From positions 51,230-115,229 of the forward strand of contig CALUNU010000006.1 in assembly GCA_944322095.1 (NCBI GenBank): DNA of 64,000 nucleotides, read 5' to 3'. This DNA is from an uncultured Alloprevotella sp. (GTDB lineage: Bacteria; Bacteroidota; Bacteroidia; Bacteroidales; Bacteroidaceae). Below the pieces are notes generated by a model, which had not been told where the DNA came from, did not search any database, and saw only the letters and a program-made list of their open reading frames with translations. Positions within the stretch are counted from its first letter, which is position 1, and each line of letters begins with the position of its first letter. Below, one piece after another: positions 43,033 through 52,539 of the stretch. A program made the translations under genes and the position numbers.

Positions 43033-46008
43033 ATGAAAAAAGTTACCAGAATGCTCGGAACCCTGTTGGGGCTCGCATGCCTGGCGCTCCCCATGGCGGC
43101 CCAGACGCCCGACGCGGTGCGTCTGTCGTTCACGCGCACGGGGACGACGGCTGCCGACGATGACGCCGTTTCCTTCCGCGTCGACATGCAAAACGGTAGC
43201 CTGGCTACGGGAACGGGCAGCAGCGAATACTCCAATCTGTGGAGCAGCACGCAGACTGACCCGCAGCTCACGCTGACGGCCGGGGCCAACAACATGAGAG
43301 CCAACGCCGACGGCGTCCGTCTGGAGCTCTACCGCGGAGCCCGTGGCAACACTTATACGCTGAGCGCTCCCCGCGGCTGGCTCATCAGCTCCTATTCGTT
43401 CGACTTTACCAACAGCGATGCAGCCGAAAACATGACCATCACGCCCGCCGGTGCGACTGCCGTAACGGCCGAGGGTGACGCCACGGCCACCGTCAGCGTC
43501 GAGGGCATCGACGCCCAGACGGCTTCGTTCGATGTGGCTTCGGCCAACAACGGAGTGAAAGCTGCCATCACGAACAACTTCGTCGTCGAGATGGTGCCCG
43601 ACCCCAACGCCGGCGAAGCGCCCGCCACGCAGGCACTCTTCTCCCGGGAAACGGGTGACAACGTGCCCTACCGCATTCCGGCCATTACGCGCATGAAAGA
43701 CGGCAGCCTGCTGGCCATCGCCGACTATCGTTATTGCCGTGCCGACATCGGTTTCGGCCACATCGACATCATGGGCCGCATCAGCACCGATAACGGTCAG
43801 ACCTGGGGCGAACAGTTTATGATTGCCGACGGTAACGGCATTTCGGGCGACCACGCCTGTGGCTACGGCGACGGCGCCATCGTGACCGACAGCGCCACGA
43901 ACCGCGTGCTCATGATGTGCTGCACGGGAAATGTGTTTTATGGCAACGGCAACCGCCAGAACCCGCTGCGTACGGCCCGTCTGTATAGCGAAGACGGCGG
44001 TCGCACGTGGTCGACGCCCGAGGATGTGACGGAAGAAATCTACGGTCTCTTCGACGAAGACGAGGCAATCAACGGTCTCTTCTTCGGTTCCGGCCGCATT
44101 GCCCAAAGCCACCTTGTCAAGGTGGGCGACTACTACCGCATTTACGCCGCTCTCTGCACACGCAACGGCGGTAACCGCGTGGTCTACTCTGACGACTTCG
44201 GCCAGACGTGGGCCGTGCTCGGCGGCCTTTCAGCCCGTCCCGCTCCCGGCGGCGACGAGCCTAAATGCGAGGAACTGCCCGACGGCCGCGTCCTCCTGAG
44301 CAGCCGCAAGAACGGCGGGCGCTACTATAACATCTTCACCTTTACCGATATCGAGAAGGCCGAAGGTTCGTGGAGCACCGTCGTGGCCAGCGAAAGCCAG
44401 GAAGGTGGCGTCACCGTGGAGAACAACTCGACGAACGGCGAAATCCTTATCATTCCCGCTGTACGCAACGAGGACGGCAAGCAGATGTATCTCGCCCTGC
44501 AGTCCATCCCCTTCGGCTCCGGCCGCGCCAACGTGGGCATCTGGTACAAGGGTCTGGAAAGCTATGCCGACTATGCCACTCCCGCATCCTTTGCTTCCAA
44601 CTGGGACGGCAGCTACCAGGTTTCCTACGTCAGCTCCTGCTACTCGACCATGATGCTCCAGGCCGACGGCAAGCTCGCCTTCCTCTATGAAGAGACGGGC
44701 GCGACGACCGCTGGCGGCGGTTACGACATCGTCTACGCCCCGCTTGCCATCGAAACGATCACCGACGGAGCTTATAGCCTCGACCTCGACGTTGACCGCT
44801 GGGCTTACGTGGCCGAGAGTGCCGACGAAATAGCGGACAACATCGATCAGGGTAAATATGTGGGCCAGTCGCGCATCTCTGACGAGGGCATGACGCTCAT
44901 CGCCGCAGCCGTGGACGCCTTTAAGGCCGCACCCTCTTTCGACACCTACAAAAACATCATGGCCCGCGCCAACGACGACAGTTATCTGACGCCTATCACT
45001 TTCGATCCCGCCAAGGTGTACCGCATCTACAATGCACGTGCCTTGGAGTCGATGAGCAGTCTTGAGGTGGCTCAGGCCGCCGACGGCAGTCTCACGGGCA
45101 ACGTCGTTACGAGCGAGGCCGACGGTAGCGCCGACTATGGCGCACTCTGGCGCTTCGAAAGCGACGAGGCCGGCGGCTACAAGCTCCGCAACCTCAACGC
45201 AGGCTACTACGTGGCAGGCGCCGGCAACGCCACGGTCGGCACAGCCGACGAGGCCTCCGTCATCGAGATTGGTGAAGGCTCTGCCGCCGACAACTGGACG
45301 CTCAACGTGACCAATACGAGCTCGGAAAATACCTATTTGAACGCTCACCACTGTGATGACGCCAACCAGGGCAACCCCAACAGCCACGCCATCGGCTTGT
45401 GGAGGAACGGTGCAGAAGACGCCGGCAACCAGTGGATGCTCGAACCGGTGGACGACGTGACCGTTGAGCTCGACGAGACGGGCTATGCCAGCCTGAACCT
45501 CCCGTTCAACGTTGTCCTGCCCGCCGGCCTGAAGGCCTATGCCGCCGTTGAGGAAGAGGCCGACGCCGTTGTGATTGGTGAAGTGGAGGGCGTGGTGCCC
45601 GCCAATACAGGTGTGTTGCTCAATGGCGAAGCCGGCACGTACACACTGCCCATTGATAATGAGGACAAGGAGGGCATGGAGTCGCTCTTCCACGGCACAA
45701 CGCTCACCACGACGATCAGCAGCGACGTGAACGCTTATGTGCTGGCACAGCACGAAGGCGACGAAGCCCCCAAGCTCTACCAGCTCGACCCGACGGAGCG
45801 CACGATGGCAGCCAACAAGGCATACTTCGTGAGCGAGAGCGCCGCAGCCAGCTTCGCACTGAAGATGGCCACCGTCGGCATCGACGGCGTGCTGACCGAC
45901 GGTGACGCCGAGGCCGTGAAATATTACGACCTCTCGGGCCGCCGCGTGCTGAACCCCACGAAGGGTCTCTACGTGACCGACAAGGGCCAGAAAGTGCTCG
46001 TGAAGTAA
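43033..46008 (+). CDS. Secreted exo-alpha-sialidase, GH33, with T9SS-like C-terminus
   Basis: 991 residues. Signal peptide (MKKVTRMLGTLLGLACLALP|MAAQ), an N-terminal beta domain, then the six-blade propeller: YRIP (213-216) supplies the first arginine of the triad and Asp boxes are STDNGQTWG (251-259), SEDGGRTWSTP and SDDFGQTWAV. Following regions include an RICIN/lectin-like segment (VYRIYNARALESMSSLEVAQ...) and a C-terminal sorting-type segment (YYDLSGRRVLNPTKGLYVTD, ending KVLVK). It releases sialic acid from host glycans. No nan catabolic genes are in the window. Confidence 0.92.
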   Translation: MKKVTRMLGTLLGLACLALPMAAQTPDAVRLSFTRTGTTAADDDAVSFRVDMQNGSLATGTGSSEYSNLWSSTQTDPQLTLTAGANNMRANADGVRLELYRGARGNTYTLSAPRGWLISSYSFDFTNSDAAENMTITPAGATAVTAEGDATATVSVEGIDAQTASFDVASANNGVKAAITNNFVVEMVPDPNAGEAPATQALFSRETGDNVPYRIPAITRMKDGSLLAIADYRYCRADIGFGHIDIMGRISTDNGQTWGEQFMIADGNGISGDHACGYGDGAIVTDSATNRVLMMCCTGNVFYGNGNRQNPLRTARLYSEDGGRTWSTPEDVTEEIYGLFDEDEAINGLFFGSGRIAQSHLVKVGDYYRIYAALCTRNGGNRVVYSDDFGQTWAVLGGLSARPAPGGDEPKCEELPDGRVLLSSRKNGGRYYNIFTFTDIEKAEGSWSTVVASESQEGGVTVENNSTNGEILIIPAVRNEDGKQMYLALQSIPFGSGRANVGIWYKGLESYADYATPASFASNWDGSYQVSYVSSCYSTMMLQADGKLAFLYEETGATTAGGGYDIVYAPLAIETITDGAYSLDLDVDRWAYVAESADEIADNIDQGKYVGQSRISDEGMTLIAAAVDAFKAAPSFDTYKNIMARANDDSYLTPITFDPAKVYRIYNARALESMSSLEVAQAADGSLTGNVVTSEADGSADYGALWRFESDEAGGYKLRNLNAGYYVAGAGNATVGTADEASVIEIGEGSAADNWTLNVTNTSSENTYLNAHHCDDANQGNPNSHAIGLWRNGAEDAGNQWMLEPVDDVTVELDETGYASLNLPFNVVLPAGLKAYAAVEEEADAVVIGEVEGVVPANTGVLLNGEAGTYTLPIDNEDKEGMESLFHGTTLTTTISSDVNAYVLAQHEGDEAPKLYQLDPTERTMAANKAYFVSESAAASFALKMATVGIDGVLTDGDAEAVKYYDLSGRRVLNPTKGLYVTDKGQKVLVK

Positions 46009-46036
46009 CCCCGCCCACAGCGGTATAACCCCTCAG

Positions 46037-46071
46037 GCCCGCCCCGCGCCAAAGCGCAGGGCGGGCTTTTT
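46037..46071 (+). terminator. Terminator of the sialidase gene
   Basis: GCCCGCCCCGCGC and GCGCAGGGCGGGC pair with a CAAA loop and one bulge, followed by five T. Confidence 0.85.
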
Positions 46072-46085
46072 GCGTGCGGACGCCG

Positions 46086-46116
46086 TTGGGCGTTCCGCCG
46101 AATTGAAGTATCTTTG
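46086..46116 (+). promoter_or_regulatory. Bacteroidetes promoter of the antitoxin-toxin pair
   Basis: TTG (46086-46088), 20-nt spacer, TATCTTTG (46109-46116), about 60 nt before the antitoxin ATG. Confidence 0.7.
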
Positions 46117-46178
46117 TAGGCGGCGCAGCGCGGCCGCATGCAGCCGCACCGTCCGCCGAACCGTTAAGGGGAAAGCCT

Positions 46179-46346
46179 ATGGCAACGAAAAGAACAAAAG
46201 AAGAAAAGAGAAAAGACTGGCAGGAGTTTCTTGCCAAGCTGAGGGCCCTGCCCCCCGAGAAGCTCTCGAAAGGAGCGAAGTGGGTGCTGGAAGAAGAGGA
46301 AAAAGGGAATGAGTATTGGATAGATATGAAGGCTGTGCTCAAATGA
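46179..46346 (+). CDS. Small antitoxin-like protein paired with a PIN toxin
   Basis: 55 residues: MATKRTKEEKRKDWQEFLAK, then LRALPPEKLSKGAKWVLEEE and EKGNEYWIDMKAVLK. It is highly charged with a helical C-terminal half, reminiscent of the toxin-wrapping part of VapB/DUF2281-type antitoxins; no DNA-binding domain can be assigned with certainty. Its stop codon overlaps the PIN gene start (ATGA), the typical antitoxin-first coupling. Low GC compared with neighbours suggests transfer. Confidence 0.72.
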   Translation: MATKRTKEEKRKDWQEFLAKLRALPPEKLSKGAKWVLEEEEKGNEYWIDMKAVLK

Positions 46347-46771
46347 GACTTTACCTCGACACCAATATATTGGTGTTCTATCTTTACAACCGCGACGAGC
46401 TGTCGACAGACGTGAAAGCATCTCTGTTCGATTATAGCAATACGCTTCTGACAAGCACTGTATGCGTGCATGAGCTCATACATCTTGTGCAAATAGGCAA
46501 GGTGCAGGCGATGGAGAGGGGCAGGCATAAATCGATCGACCCGTTGACTGTTGTCGACGCTGTGAGGGATGCGGGGCTTGGCATTGAGCAAGTGTCTGAA
46601 AAACACCTTTCGGTGTTTGCTTCGCTCCCTCTCTACGACGACCACCGCGACCCGGCCGACCGCCTCATCATAGCCCAGGCCATTGCCGACCGCGTGGCTC
46701 TCGTCAGCTCCGACCGCAAGTTTTCCCGCTACGGACGCCACGGCCTCCACTTCGTATACAACGAGCGCTGA
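46343..46771 (+). CDS. PIN domain ribonuclease toxin (VapC-like)
   Basis: 142 residues from ATG 46343. MRLYLDTNILVFYLYNRDEL gives the first acidic residue of the PIN site, SSDRKFSRYG the C-terminal Asp region, and HDDHRDPADRLIIAQAIAD-like sequence (YDDHRDPADRLIIAQAIADR) the central Asp pair. PIN toxins cut tRNA or rRNA and are held inactive by the cognate antitoxin, here the overlapping 55-residue protein. The first two thirds of the gene has lower GC than the chromosome. Confidence 0.88.
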   Translation: MRLYLDTNILVFYLYNRDELSTDVKASLFDYSNTLLTSTVCVHELIHLVQIGKVQAMERGRHKSIDPLTVVDAVRDAGLGIEQVSEKHLSVFASLPLYDDHRDPADRLIIAQAIADRVALVSSDRKFSRYGRHGLHFVYNER

Positions 46772-46869
46772 CCGCACCGCCTGCCACGGGTGCAGCCACA
46801 CCTTATATATAATACGCGCGCGCGAGGGCCCGGGCCGTCCGCCCTGCGCCGCAACAAAGGAAAGAAACG

Positions 46870-47643
46870 ATGAAAGAAAAGATTACGATAGTGAAAGTGG
46901 GCGGAAAGATCGTCGAAGACGACGTTTCGCTCGACGTCCTGCTGAACGGCTTCACAGCCATCGGGGGGCATAAGCTCCTGGTGCACGGCGGCGGACGCAC
47001 GGCCACCGACGTGGCGGCGCGCATGGGCGTCGAAACGGTGATGGTGGGCGGCCGCCGCGTGACCGACGCGGCCATGTTGCGCGTGGTGACGATGGTCTAC
47101 GGCGGACTGGTGAACAAGCAGGTGGTGGCCCGCCTGCAAGCCCGCGGCGTCGACGCCCTGGGCCTCACCGGGGCCGACATGGACGTGGTGCGCTCGCGCC
47201 GCCGGCCGGTGGCCGACGTCGACTATGGCTTCGTGGGCGACGTGGAGCGCGTCGACGCCGACCGGCTGGCCATGCTGGTGCGCTCGGGCGTGACGCCCGT
47301 CATGGCACCGCTGACGCACGACGGCCGCGGCTGCCTGCTCAACACGAACGCCGACACCATCGCGGGCGAGGTGGCGCGGGCCCTGGCCCCGCTCTTCGAC
47401 GTGACGCTCGTCTACTGCTTTGAGCACGCCGGCGTGCTGGTCGACCCCGGGCGTGAGGACAGCGTCATCCCCCGCATCGACCGGGCCACGTTCGAAGCCC
47501 TGCGCGAGGCCGGCACCGTGGGCGGAGGCATGCTGCCCAAGCTCGAAAACTGCCTGGCAGCCGTCGAGGCAGGGGTGGCCCGCGTGGTCATCACACGGGC
47601 CGATGCGCTGGCCCCCGGCCGGGGCACGGAAATTGTGGCCTGA
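46870..47643 (+). CDS. argB: Acetylglutamate kinase
   Basis: 257 residues; phosphorylates N-acetylglutamate (or N-succinylglutamate in Bacteroides) in arginine synthesis. IVKVGGKIVED (phosphate loop), LVHGGGRTATDVAARMG (substrate Arg), LLNTNADTIAGEVARAL and GTVGGGMLPKLENCLAAVEA are the amino-acid kinase signatures. The arginine-pathway partners are not adjacent; it is followed 34 bp later by a U32 peptidase gene. Confidence 0.93.
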   Translation: MKEKITIVKVGGKIVEDDVSLDVLLNGFTAIGGHKLLVHGGGRTATDVAARMGVETVMVGGRRVTDAAMLRVVTMVYGGLVNKQVVARLQARGVDALGLTGADMDVVRSRRRPVADVDYGFVGDVERVDADRLAMLVRSGVTPVMAPLTHDGRGCLLNTNADTIAGEVARALAPLFDVTLVYCFEHAGVLVDPGREDSVIPRIDRATFEALREAGTVGGGMLPKLENCLAAVEAGVARVVITRADALAPGRGTEIVA

Positions 47644-47677
47644 ACGGCTGCACGCTTTGAAATTTGCATCCCAACAC

Positions 47678-48943
47678 ATGACTCTCAACGACTTTGAAAT
47701 CATGGCCCCGGTGGGGTCGCGCGAGTGCTTCGTGGCGGCCTTGCAGGCCGGGGCCGACTCCGTCTACTTTGGCATCGAAGCCCTCAACATGCGCGCCCAC
47801 TCGGCCAGCCGTTTCACCATCGACGACCTGGAAGAGATGGCAGCCACCTGCCGCGAGCACGGCGTGCGGAGCTATCTCACGGTGAACACCATCATCTACG
47901 ACGACGACCTGCCCCTGATGCGGCGCATCTGCGACGCCGCGCGGCAGGCAGGCATCTCGGCCGTCATCGCCTCGGACGTGGCCGTGCTGGCCTACTGCCG
48001 CGAGATAGGGCAAGAGGTGCATCTCTCCACCCAGCTCAACATATCGAACGCCGAGGCCTTGAAGTTTTATGCCCGCTACGCCGATGTGGTGGTGCTGGCC
48101 CGCGAGCTCAACCTGCAACAGGTGAGCGCCATCCACCAGACCATAGCGCGCGAGAACATCTGCGGCCCGTCGGGACGCCCCGTGCGCATCGAGATGTTCT
48201 GCCACGGCGCGCTGTGCATGGCCGTAAGCGGCAAGTGCTACCTCTCGCTCGACAACCTGGGCCACAGCGCCAACCGCGGCGAATGCATGCAGGTGTGCCG
48301 CAGGGCCTACACCGTGCGCGACCGCGAGACGGGCGTGGAGCTCGACGTCGACAACAAATACATCATGAGCCCGAAGGACTTGAAGACCATCGGCTTCGTC
48401 GACAAGATGATGCGCGCCGGCGTGCGCGTGTTCAAGATCGAGGGGCGCGCCCGCAGCGCTGAATACGTCTACACCGTGGTGCGTTGCTACAAGGAGGCCG
48501 TGGCCGCCGTGCTCGACGGCACGTTCGGCCCGGAGCGCGTGGAGGCGTGGGATCGACAGCTGGCCACCGTGTTCAACCGTGGCTTTTGGGACGGTTACTA
48601 TCTGGGCCGCCGCCTGGGCGAGTGGAGCGCCAAGTATGGGTCGAGCGCCACGGAGAAAAAGGTGTACGTGGGCCGCGGCGTGAAATATTTCAGCAAGCTC
48701 GGCGTGGGCGAGTTCTACATCGAGGCCCAGGGCTTTGCCGCCGGCGACCGCCTGCTGGTCATCGGGCCGACAACGGGCGTCGTCTATCTGACGGCCGGGG
48801 AGATACGCTACGACATGCGGCCCGTAGACCACGCCGAAAAGGGGTGGAGCATTTCCCTGCCCGTCCCCGCCAAGATACGTCCCTCCGACAAGCTCTATAA
48901 ACTCGTGGCTACGGAGCCCGACGACCTGCCGCCACTGGACTGA
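47678..48943 (+). CDS. U32 family peptidase-like protein (TrhP/RlhA group)
   Basis: 421 residues from ATG 47678. EIMAPVGSRECFVAALQAGA starts the TIM-barrel, and EMFCHGALCMAVSGKCYLS is the U32 signature with its conserved cysteines, continuing HSANRGECMQVCRRAY. Characterised relatives (TrhP, RlhA) hydroxylate tRNA or rRNA rather than cut proteins, so an RNA-modification role is likely. Short C-terminal beta domain present. Confidence 0.9.
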   Translation: MTLNDFEIMAPVGSRECFVAALQAGADSVYFGIEALNMRAHSASRFTIDDLEEMAATCREHGVRSYLTVNTIIYDDDLPLMRRICDAARQAGISAVIASDVAVLAYCREIGQEVHLSTQLNISNAEALKFYARYADVVVLARELNLQQVSAIHQTIARENICGPSGRPVRIEMFCHGALCMAVSGKCYLSLDNLGHSANRGECMQVCRRAYTVRDRETGVELDVDNKYIMSPKDLKTIGFVDKMMRAGVRVFKIEGRARSAEYVYTVVRCYKEAVAAVLDGTFGPERVEAWDRQLATVFNRGFWDGYYLGRRLGEWSAKYGSSATEKKVYVGRGVKYFSKLGVGEFYIEAQGFAAGDRLLVIGPTTGVVYLTAGEIRYDMRPVDHAEKGWSISLPVPAKIRPSDKLYKLVATEPDDLPPLD

Positions 48944-48984
48944 GGCCGCCGGGCCGTTGGAAAGCCCCATCTATCAACAACGAC

Positions 48985-49620
48985 ATGGACCATCCCGTAA
49001 AATATCTACTCTTCGATTTCGGCGGCGTGCTCGTCGATCTCGACAAAGAGCGCTGCATCCGCTCGTTTGCAGCGCTGGGCTTCGACGTGAGGCCCTATCT
49101 GGGAACGTATGCACAGGGCGGCATCTTCTCGCAGCTCGAAAGCGGGCGCATCGACGAGGCTGCCTTTTGCCAGAAACTGCGCGAGGCGAGCGCTGACCCG
49201 GCCCTGAGCGACGAACAAATCAAGGACGCATGGCGCAGCTACCTGACGGGCGTGCCCGCCGAACGCCTCGACCTGTTACTGCGTGCGCGCAGGCATTACC
49301 ACGTCATGCTGCTGAGCAACACCAACAGCATCCATTGGGCGCAGGCCCGCGACGGCTACTTCCGCTACGGCGGCCGCCGCGTGGACGACTTCTTCGAGCA
49401 CGTGTTTCTTTCCTACGAACTGGGCGTCGAAAAGCCCGCTCCCGAAATCTATGCCAAGGTGCTCGAAGGGAGCGGGGCCCCGGCGGCCGACGTGCTCTTC
49501 CTGGACGACAGCGAGGCCAACTGTGCCGCGGCACGGGCCTGCGGCCTGCAAGCCGTTGTGGCCCCGGCCGGCGGCGTGTGGATGAACTATTTTGACGAGG
49601 AGGGCCGTCTATGTATATAG
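48985..49620 (+). CDS. HAD superfamily hydrolase (HAD-IA, YihX-like)
   Basis: 211 residues. Motif I LLFDFGGVLVDLD has one Asp nucleophile region, motif II LLSNTNSIHW, motif III VEKPAPEIYAKV and motif IV LFLDDSEANCAAA; the helical cap (about 20-85) fits the phosphatase group that includes the glucose-1-phosphate phosphatase YihX. It overlaps ribF by 10 bp, so it could serve flavin synthesis (dephosphorylation of a riboflavin precursor is done by HAD enzymes), but that is only a guess from position. Confidence 0.88.
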   Translation: MDHPVKYLLFDFGGVLVDLDKERCIRSFAALGFDVRPYLGTYAQGGIFSQLESGRIDEAAFCQKLREASADPALSDEQIKDAWRSYLTGVPAERLDLLLRARRHYHVMLLSNTNSIHWAQARDGYFRYGGRRVDDFFEHVFLSYELGVEKPAPEIYAKVLEGSGAPAADVLFLDDSEANCAAARACGLQAVVAPAGGVWMNYFDEEGRLCI

Positions 49621-50555
49621 TGCATCCCGACGAAACTTACGGGCGCCCCTCGGCAGCCACCATCGGCTTTTTCGACGGCGTACACCGGGGCCACCACCAT
49701 TTGTTCGGGCAGCTGCGCAAGGCGGCCGCAGCCCGCGGGCTCGACACGCTGGCCGTCACCTTCGGGGAGCACCCGCGGCAGACGCTGGCCGCCGACTATC
49801 GCCCGCACCTGCTCACGACAAAGGACGAAAAGCTGGCCCTGCTGGACAAGGAAGAGCTCGACGCCTGCGCCGTGCTCCGCTTCGACAAGGAACTGGCCGC
49901 GCTGACGGCCCGCGAGTTTATGGAGCGCTACCTGCGCGACCGGCTGGGCGTGCGCTGTCTCGTCATCGGCTACGACCACCACTTTGGCAGCAGTCGGGGC
50001 GAGGGCTTCGTGCAGTATGCCGCCTATGGCCGTGAGCTGGGCATTGACGTGGTGCGTGCCACCGCCCTGGAATGGGGAGGCGTGACGGTCAGTTCGAGCG
50101 CCGTGCGGCGTTTCCTGTCGGCAGGCAACGTCGAGATGGCGCGCGTCTGCCTGGGCCGTGCGTACGAGCTGACGGGCACCGTCGTCCACGGCCGCGAGGT
50201 GGGCCGTTCGCTGGGCTACCCCACGGCCAACCTGCGCCCCGACAGCGCCGACAAGATGCTGCCGGCCGCCGGGGTCTATGCCGCGCGCATCGAGCCGGCC
50301 GAGGACGGCAGCGGGCTGCCCGCCGAAGGCGTCAGGGCCATGGTGAACGTGGGCTGCCGCCCCACAATCGACGACGGCGAAGAGCTGACCATCGAGGCCC
50401 ATCTCTTCGACTTCGCGGGCGACCTCTACGGCCGCCGGCTGAGGCTGCTCTTCGAGCGGCGCCTGCGCGAGGAACGGCGCTTTCCCTCGCTCGACGCCCT
50501 GCGTCGCCAGCTCGACACCGACGCAGCCCGCACCCTTGAACTGACGGCGCCATGA
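49611..50555 (+). CDS. ribF: Bifunctional riboflavin kinase / FAD synthetase
   Basis: 314 residues. FAD synthetase domain first: ATIGFFDGVHRGHHHLFGQL (HxGH-type nucleotidyl loop) and VSSSAVRRFLSAGNVEMA; riboflavin kinase domain second: GRSLGYPTANLRPDSADKML, and VNVGCRPTIDDGEELTIEAH with the catalytic Glu. It makes FMN and FAD from riboflavin. Overlaps HAD upstream and the CPBP gene downstream (ATGA), forming a tight operon; the downstream DusB is itself an FMN enzyme. Confidence 0.95.
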   Translation: MYIVHPDETYGRPSAATIGFFDGVHRGHHHLFGQLRKAAAARGLDTLAVTFGEHPRQTLAADYRPHLLTTKDEKLALLDKEELDACAVLRFDKELAALTAREFMERYLRDRLGVRCLVIGYDHHFGSSRGEGFVQYAAYGRELGIDVVRATALEWGGVTVSSSAVRRFLSAGNVEMARVCLGRAYELTGTVVHGREVGRSLGYPTANLRPDSADKMLPAAGVYAARIEPAEDGSGLPAEGVRAMVNVGCRPTIDDGEELTIEAHLFDFAGDLYGRRLRLLFERRLREERRFPSLDALRRQLDTDAARTLELTAP

Positions 50556-51349
50556 GAAACGCGGCCCTCGCCCTCGCCCTGTTCCTGCTCGTGCAGCTGG
50601 CTTCGTCGGCTGCCGCGCTGCTGGCCGTCAACGCCGGGCACCTGGCCGACGGCGGCGGGCTCGACACGTCGCTCCTGCTGCGCCATCCCGAATACAGCGG
50701 CATGGCCCTCTTTTTCGGTCAGCTCCTGCTCATCGCCCTGCTCTGGCTCACGCGCCTGGTGCCGCGCCGCCCGTTGAGGCCCGCGATGCACATTGGCGCA
50801 GGTGGGTGGCTCTGCGTGGCCAGTGCCACGCTCCTGATGTCGGTGGGCTCGACGCTGCTGCTGGCTCCGCTGGGCCTCTCCGACGACGGTATGATGGAGA
50901 CGTTTGCCGGTATGAAGGGCAACGTGCTCTGCCTGCTGTTGCTCTGCTGCGTGGGGCCGCTGGCCGAGGAGCTGCTCTTCCGCTCCGCCGTTTTGGGCAA
51001 TCTGCGCCGCAGCGGCCTGCATCCCGCGGCGGCCGTCGTGGTGAGCGCCGTGGCCTTTGCCGCCGTGCATGGCAACTGGGCCCAGGCCGTGCCGGCCGCG
51101 CTGGGCGGCCTGCTCTTCGGCACGTTCTATGTGCGTGCGGCCGATTTGCGCCCCTCGGTCCTCGGCCACGTCGTTAACAACAGCCTGGCCGTGGTGGCCC
51201 TCTTTGTCTGGCCCGAGATGGACGCCGGCCTGCTGGCGCTGCCTGCGGCGGTGCAGGTGAGCGCGGGCATCGTGCTCCTGGCAGGGGCCGCTGCCCTGGC
51301 ATGGCTATGGTGGAACAAAACTTTACAGCCCACACATGAAAATAGGTAA
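50552..51349 (+). CDS. CPBP family intramembrane glutamic endopeptidase
   Basis: 265 residues with about eight membrane helices. EELLFRSAVLGNLRRSG is the EExxxR motif, AAVHGNWAQAVPAALGGLLF supplies the His of motif 2 and LGHVVNNSLAV the Asn/His of motif 3 of the CAAX protease/bacteriocin-processing (CPBP) family. Substrate unknown. Overlaps ribF by 4 bp and dusB by 14 bp. Confidence 0.9.
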   Translation: MRNAALALALFLLVQLASSAAALLAVNAGHLADGGGLDTSLLLRHPEYSGMALFFGQLLLIALLWLTRLVPRRPLRPAMHIGAGGWLCVASATLLMSVGSTLLLAPLGLSDDGMMETFAGMKGNVLCLLLLCCVGPLAEELLFRSAVLGNLRRSGLHPAAAVVVSAVAFAAVHGNWAQAVPAALGGLLFGTFYVRAADLRPSVLGHVVNNSLAVVALFVWPEMDAGLLALPAAVQVSAGIVLLAGAAALAWLWWNKTLQPTHENR

Positions 51350-52367
51350 CATCGATCTGGGCGAACGCCCCGTGCTCCTGGCTCCGATGGAGGACGTCAC
51401 CGACATAGGCTTCCGCCTGCTCTGCCGGCGGATGGGGGCCGCCATGGTCTATTCCGAGTTTGTGGCGGCCGATGCCTTGGTGCGCCTTGTGAACCGCAGT
51501 CTGGAAAAGCTTGTCGTATGCGATGAGGAACGCCCCGTGGCCATTCAGATATATGGAAAAGACCCCGTGGCCGTGCGCGACGCGGCCCAGATTGTTGAGG
51601 AGCGCGCACATCCCGACGTGATCGACCTCAACTTTGGCTGCCCCGTCAAGCGCGTGGCGGGAAAGGGGGCCGGGGCCGGCCTGTTGCAAGACCCGCAGCG
51701 CATGCTCGACATCACGCGCGCCGTCGTTGGGGCCGTGCGCTGCCCCGTCACGGTGAAGACGCGCCTGGGATGGGACGACGGACACAAAATCATCGTCGGG
51801 CTGGCAGAGCAGTTGCAGGACTGCGGCATACAGGCCCTGACTATTCACGGGCGCACGCGCGCGCAAATGTATAACGGTGAGGCCGACTGGACGCTCATCG
51901 GCGAGGTGAAGCGCAACCCGCGCATGAAGATACCCATCATAGGCAACGGCGACATCCGCGAGGCCGACGACGCCCGACGGGCCTTTGAGCGCTATGGCAC
52001 AGACGCCGTCATGGTGGGCCGCGCCACGTTCGGCCGCCCGTGGATATTCAAGGAAATGGCCGATGAGCTCCATGGCGCATCGGCCGCGCTGGACGGCGTC
52101 ATCGACAGCCCCTACCCTCCTCTGACACCCGACTGGAAGCTCGACGTCTTGAAGGAGCAGGTGCGCCAGAGCGTGGCCCGCATCGGCGAGCGGCGCGGCA
52201 TCCTGCACGTGCGGCGCCACCTGGCTGCCACGCCCCTCTTCAAGGGAATAGCCAACTTCCGCCCGACGCGCATCGCCATGCTGCGGGCCGAAAGCGTGGA
52301 CGAGCTCTTCGCCATCATGGAGAGCGTACGCCCGCTGCTCGACAGGCCGGCTGAGAGCGACCGATAA
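51336..52367 (+). CDS. dusB: tRNA-dihydrouridine synthase (DusB-like)
   Basis: 343 residues. LLAPMEDVTDIGFRLLCRRM, PDVIDLNFGCPVKRVAGKGA (catalytic Cys), TIHGRTRAQMYNGEADWTLI and IIGNGDIREADDARRAFE (FMN phosphate site) define Dus enzymes; they reduce uridines in the tRNA D-loop. Last gene of the HAD-ribF-CPBP-dusB overlapping run. Confidence 0.93.
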   Translation: MKIGNIDLGERPVLLAPMEDVTDIGFRLLCRRMGAAMVYSEFVAADALVRLVNRSLEKLVVCDEERPVAIQIYGKDPVAVRDAAQIVEERAHPDVIDLNFGCPVKRVAGKGAGAGLLQDPQRMLDITRAVVGAVRCPVTVKTRLGWDDGHKIIVGLAEQLQDCGIQALTIHGRTRAQMYNGEADWTLIGEVKRNPRMKIPIIGNGDIREADDARRAFERYGTDAVMVGRATFGRPWIFKEMADELHGASAALDGVIDSPYPPLTPDWKLDVLKEQVRQSVARIGERRGILHVRRHLAATPLFKGIANFRPTRIAMLRAESVDELFAIMESVRPLLDRPAESDR

Positions 52368-52380
52368 AAAGGCTGAAAAA

Positions 52381-52412
52381 TTTGGATTGGAGCGAATTAA
52401 ACCGTACCTTTG
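52381..52412 (+). promoter_or_regulatory. Bacteroidetes promoter of greA
   Basis: TTTG (52381-52384), 20-nt spacer, TACCTTTG (52405-52412). The leader of about 120 nt contains ATGAGGTAA (52430-52438) facing TTACCTC near 52489-52495, and a T-rich run in between. Confidence 0.82.
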
Positions 52413-52539
52413 CCCACGATACAAATAGATGAGGTAAGGATGAAAGGATTCCAGAGGCTGTTCGCCTGGGAGTTCTTTCGGTTTTTTTTACCTCTCATGT
52501 CTAACGATGAACAACGCATCAAAAAGCGAATAAACGATT

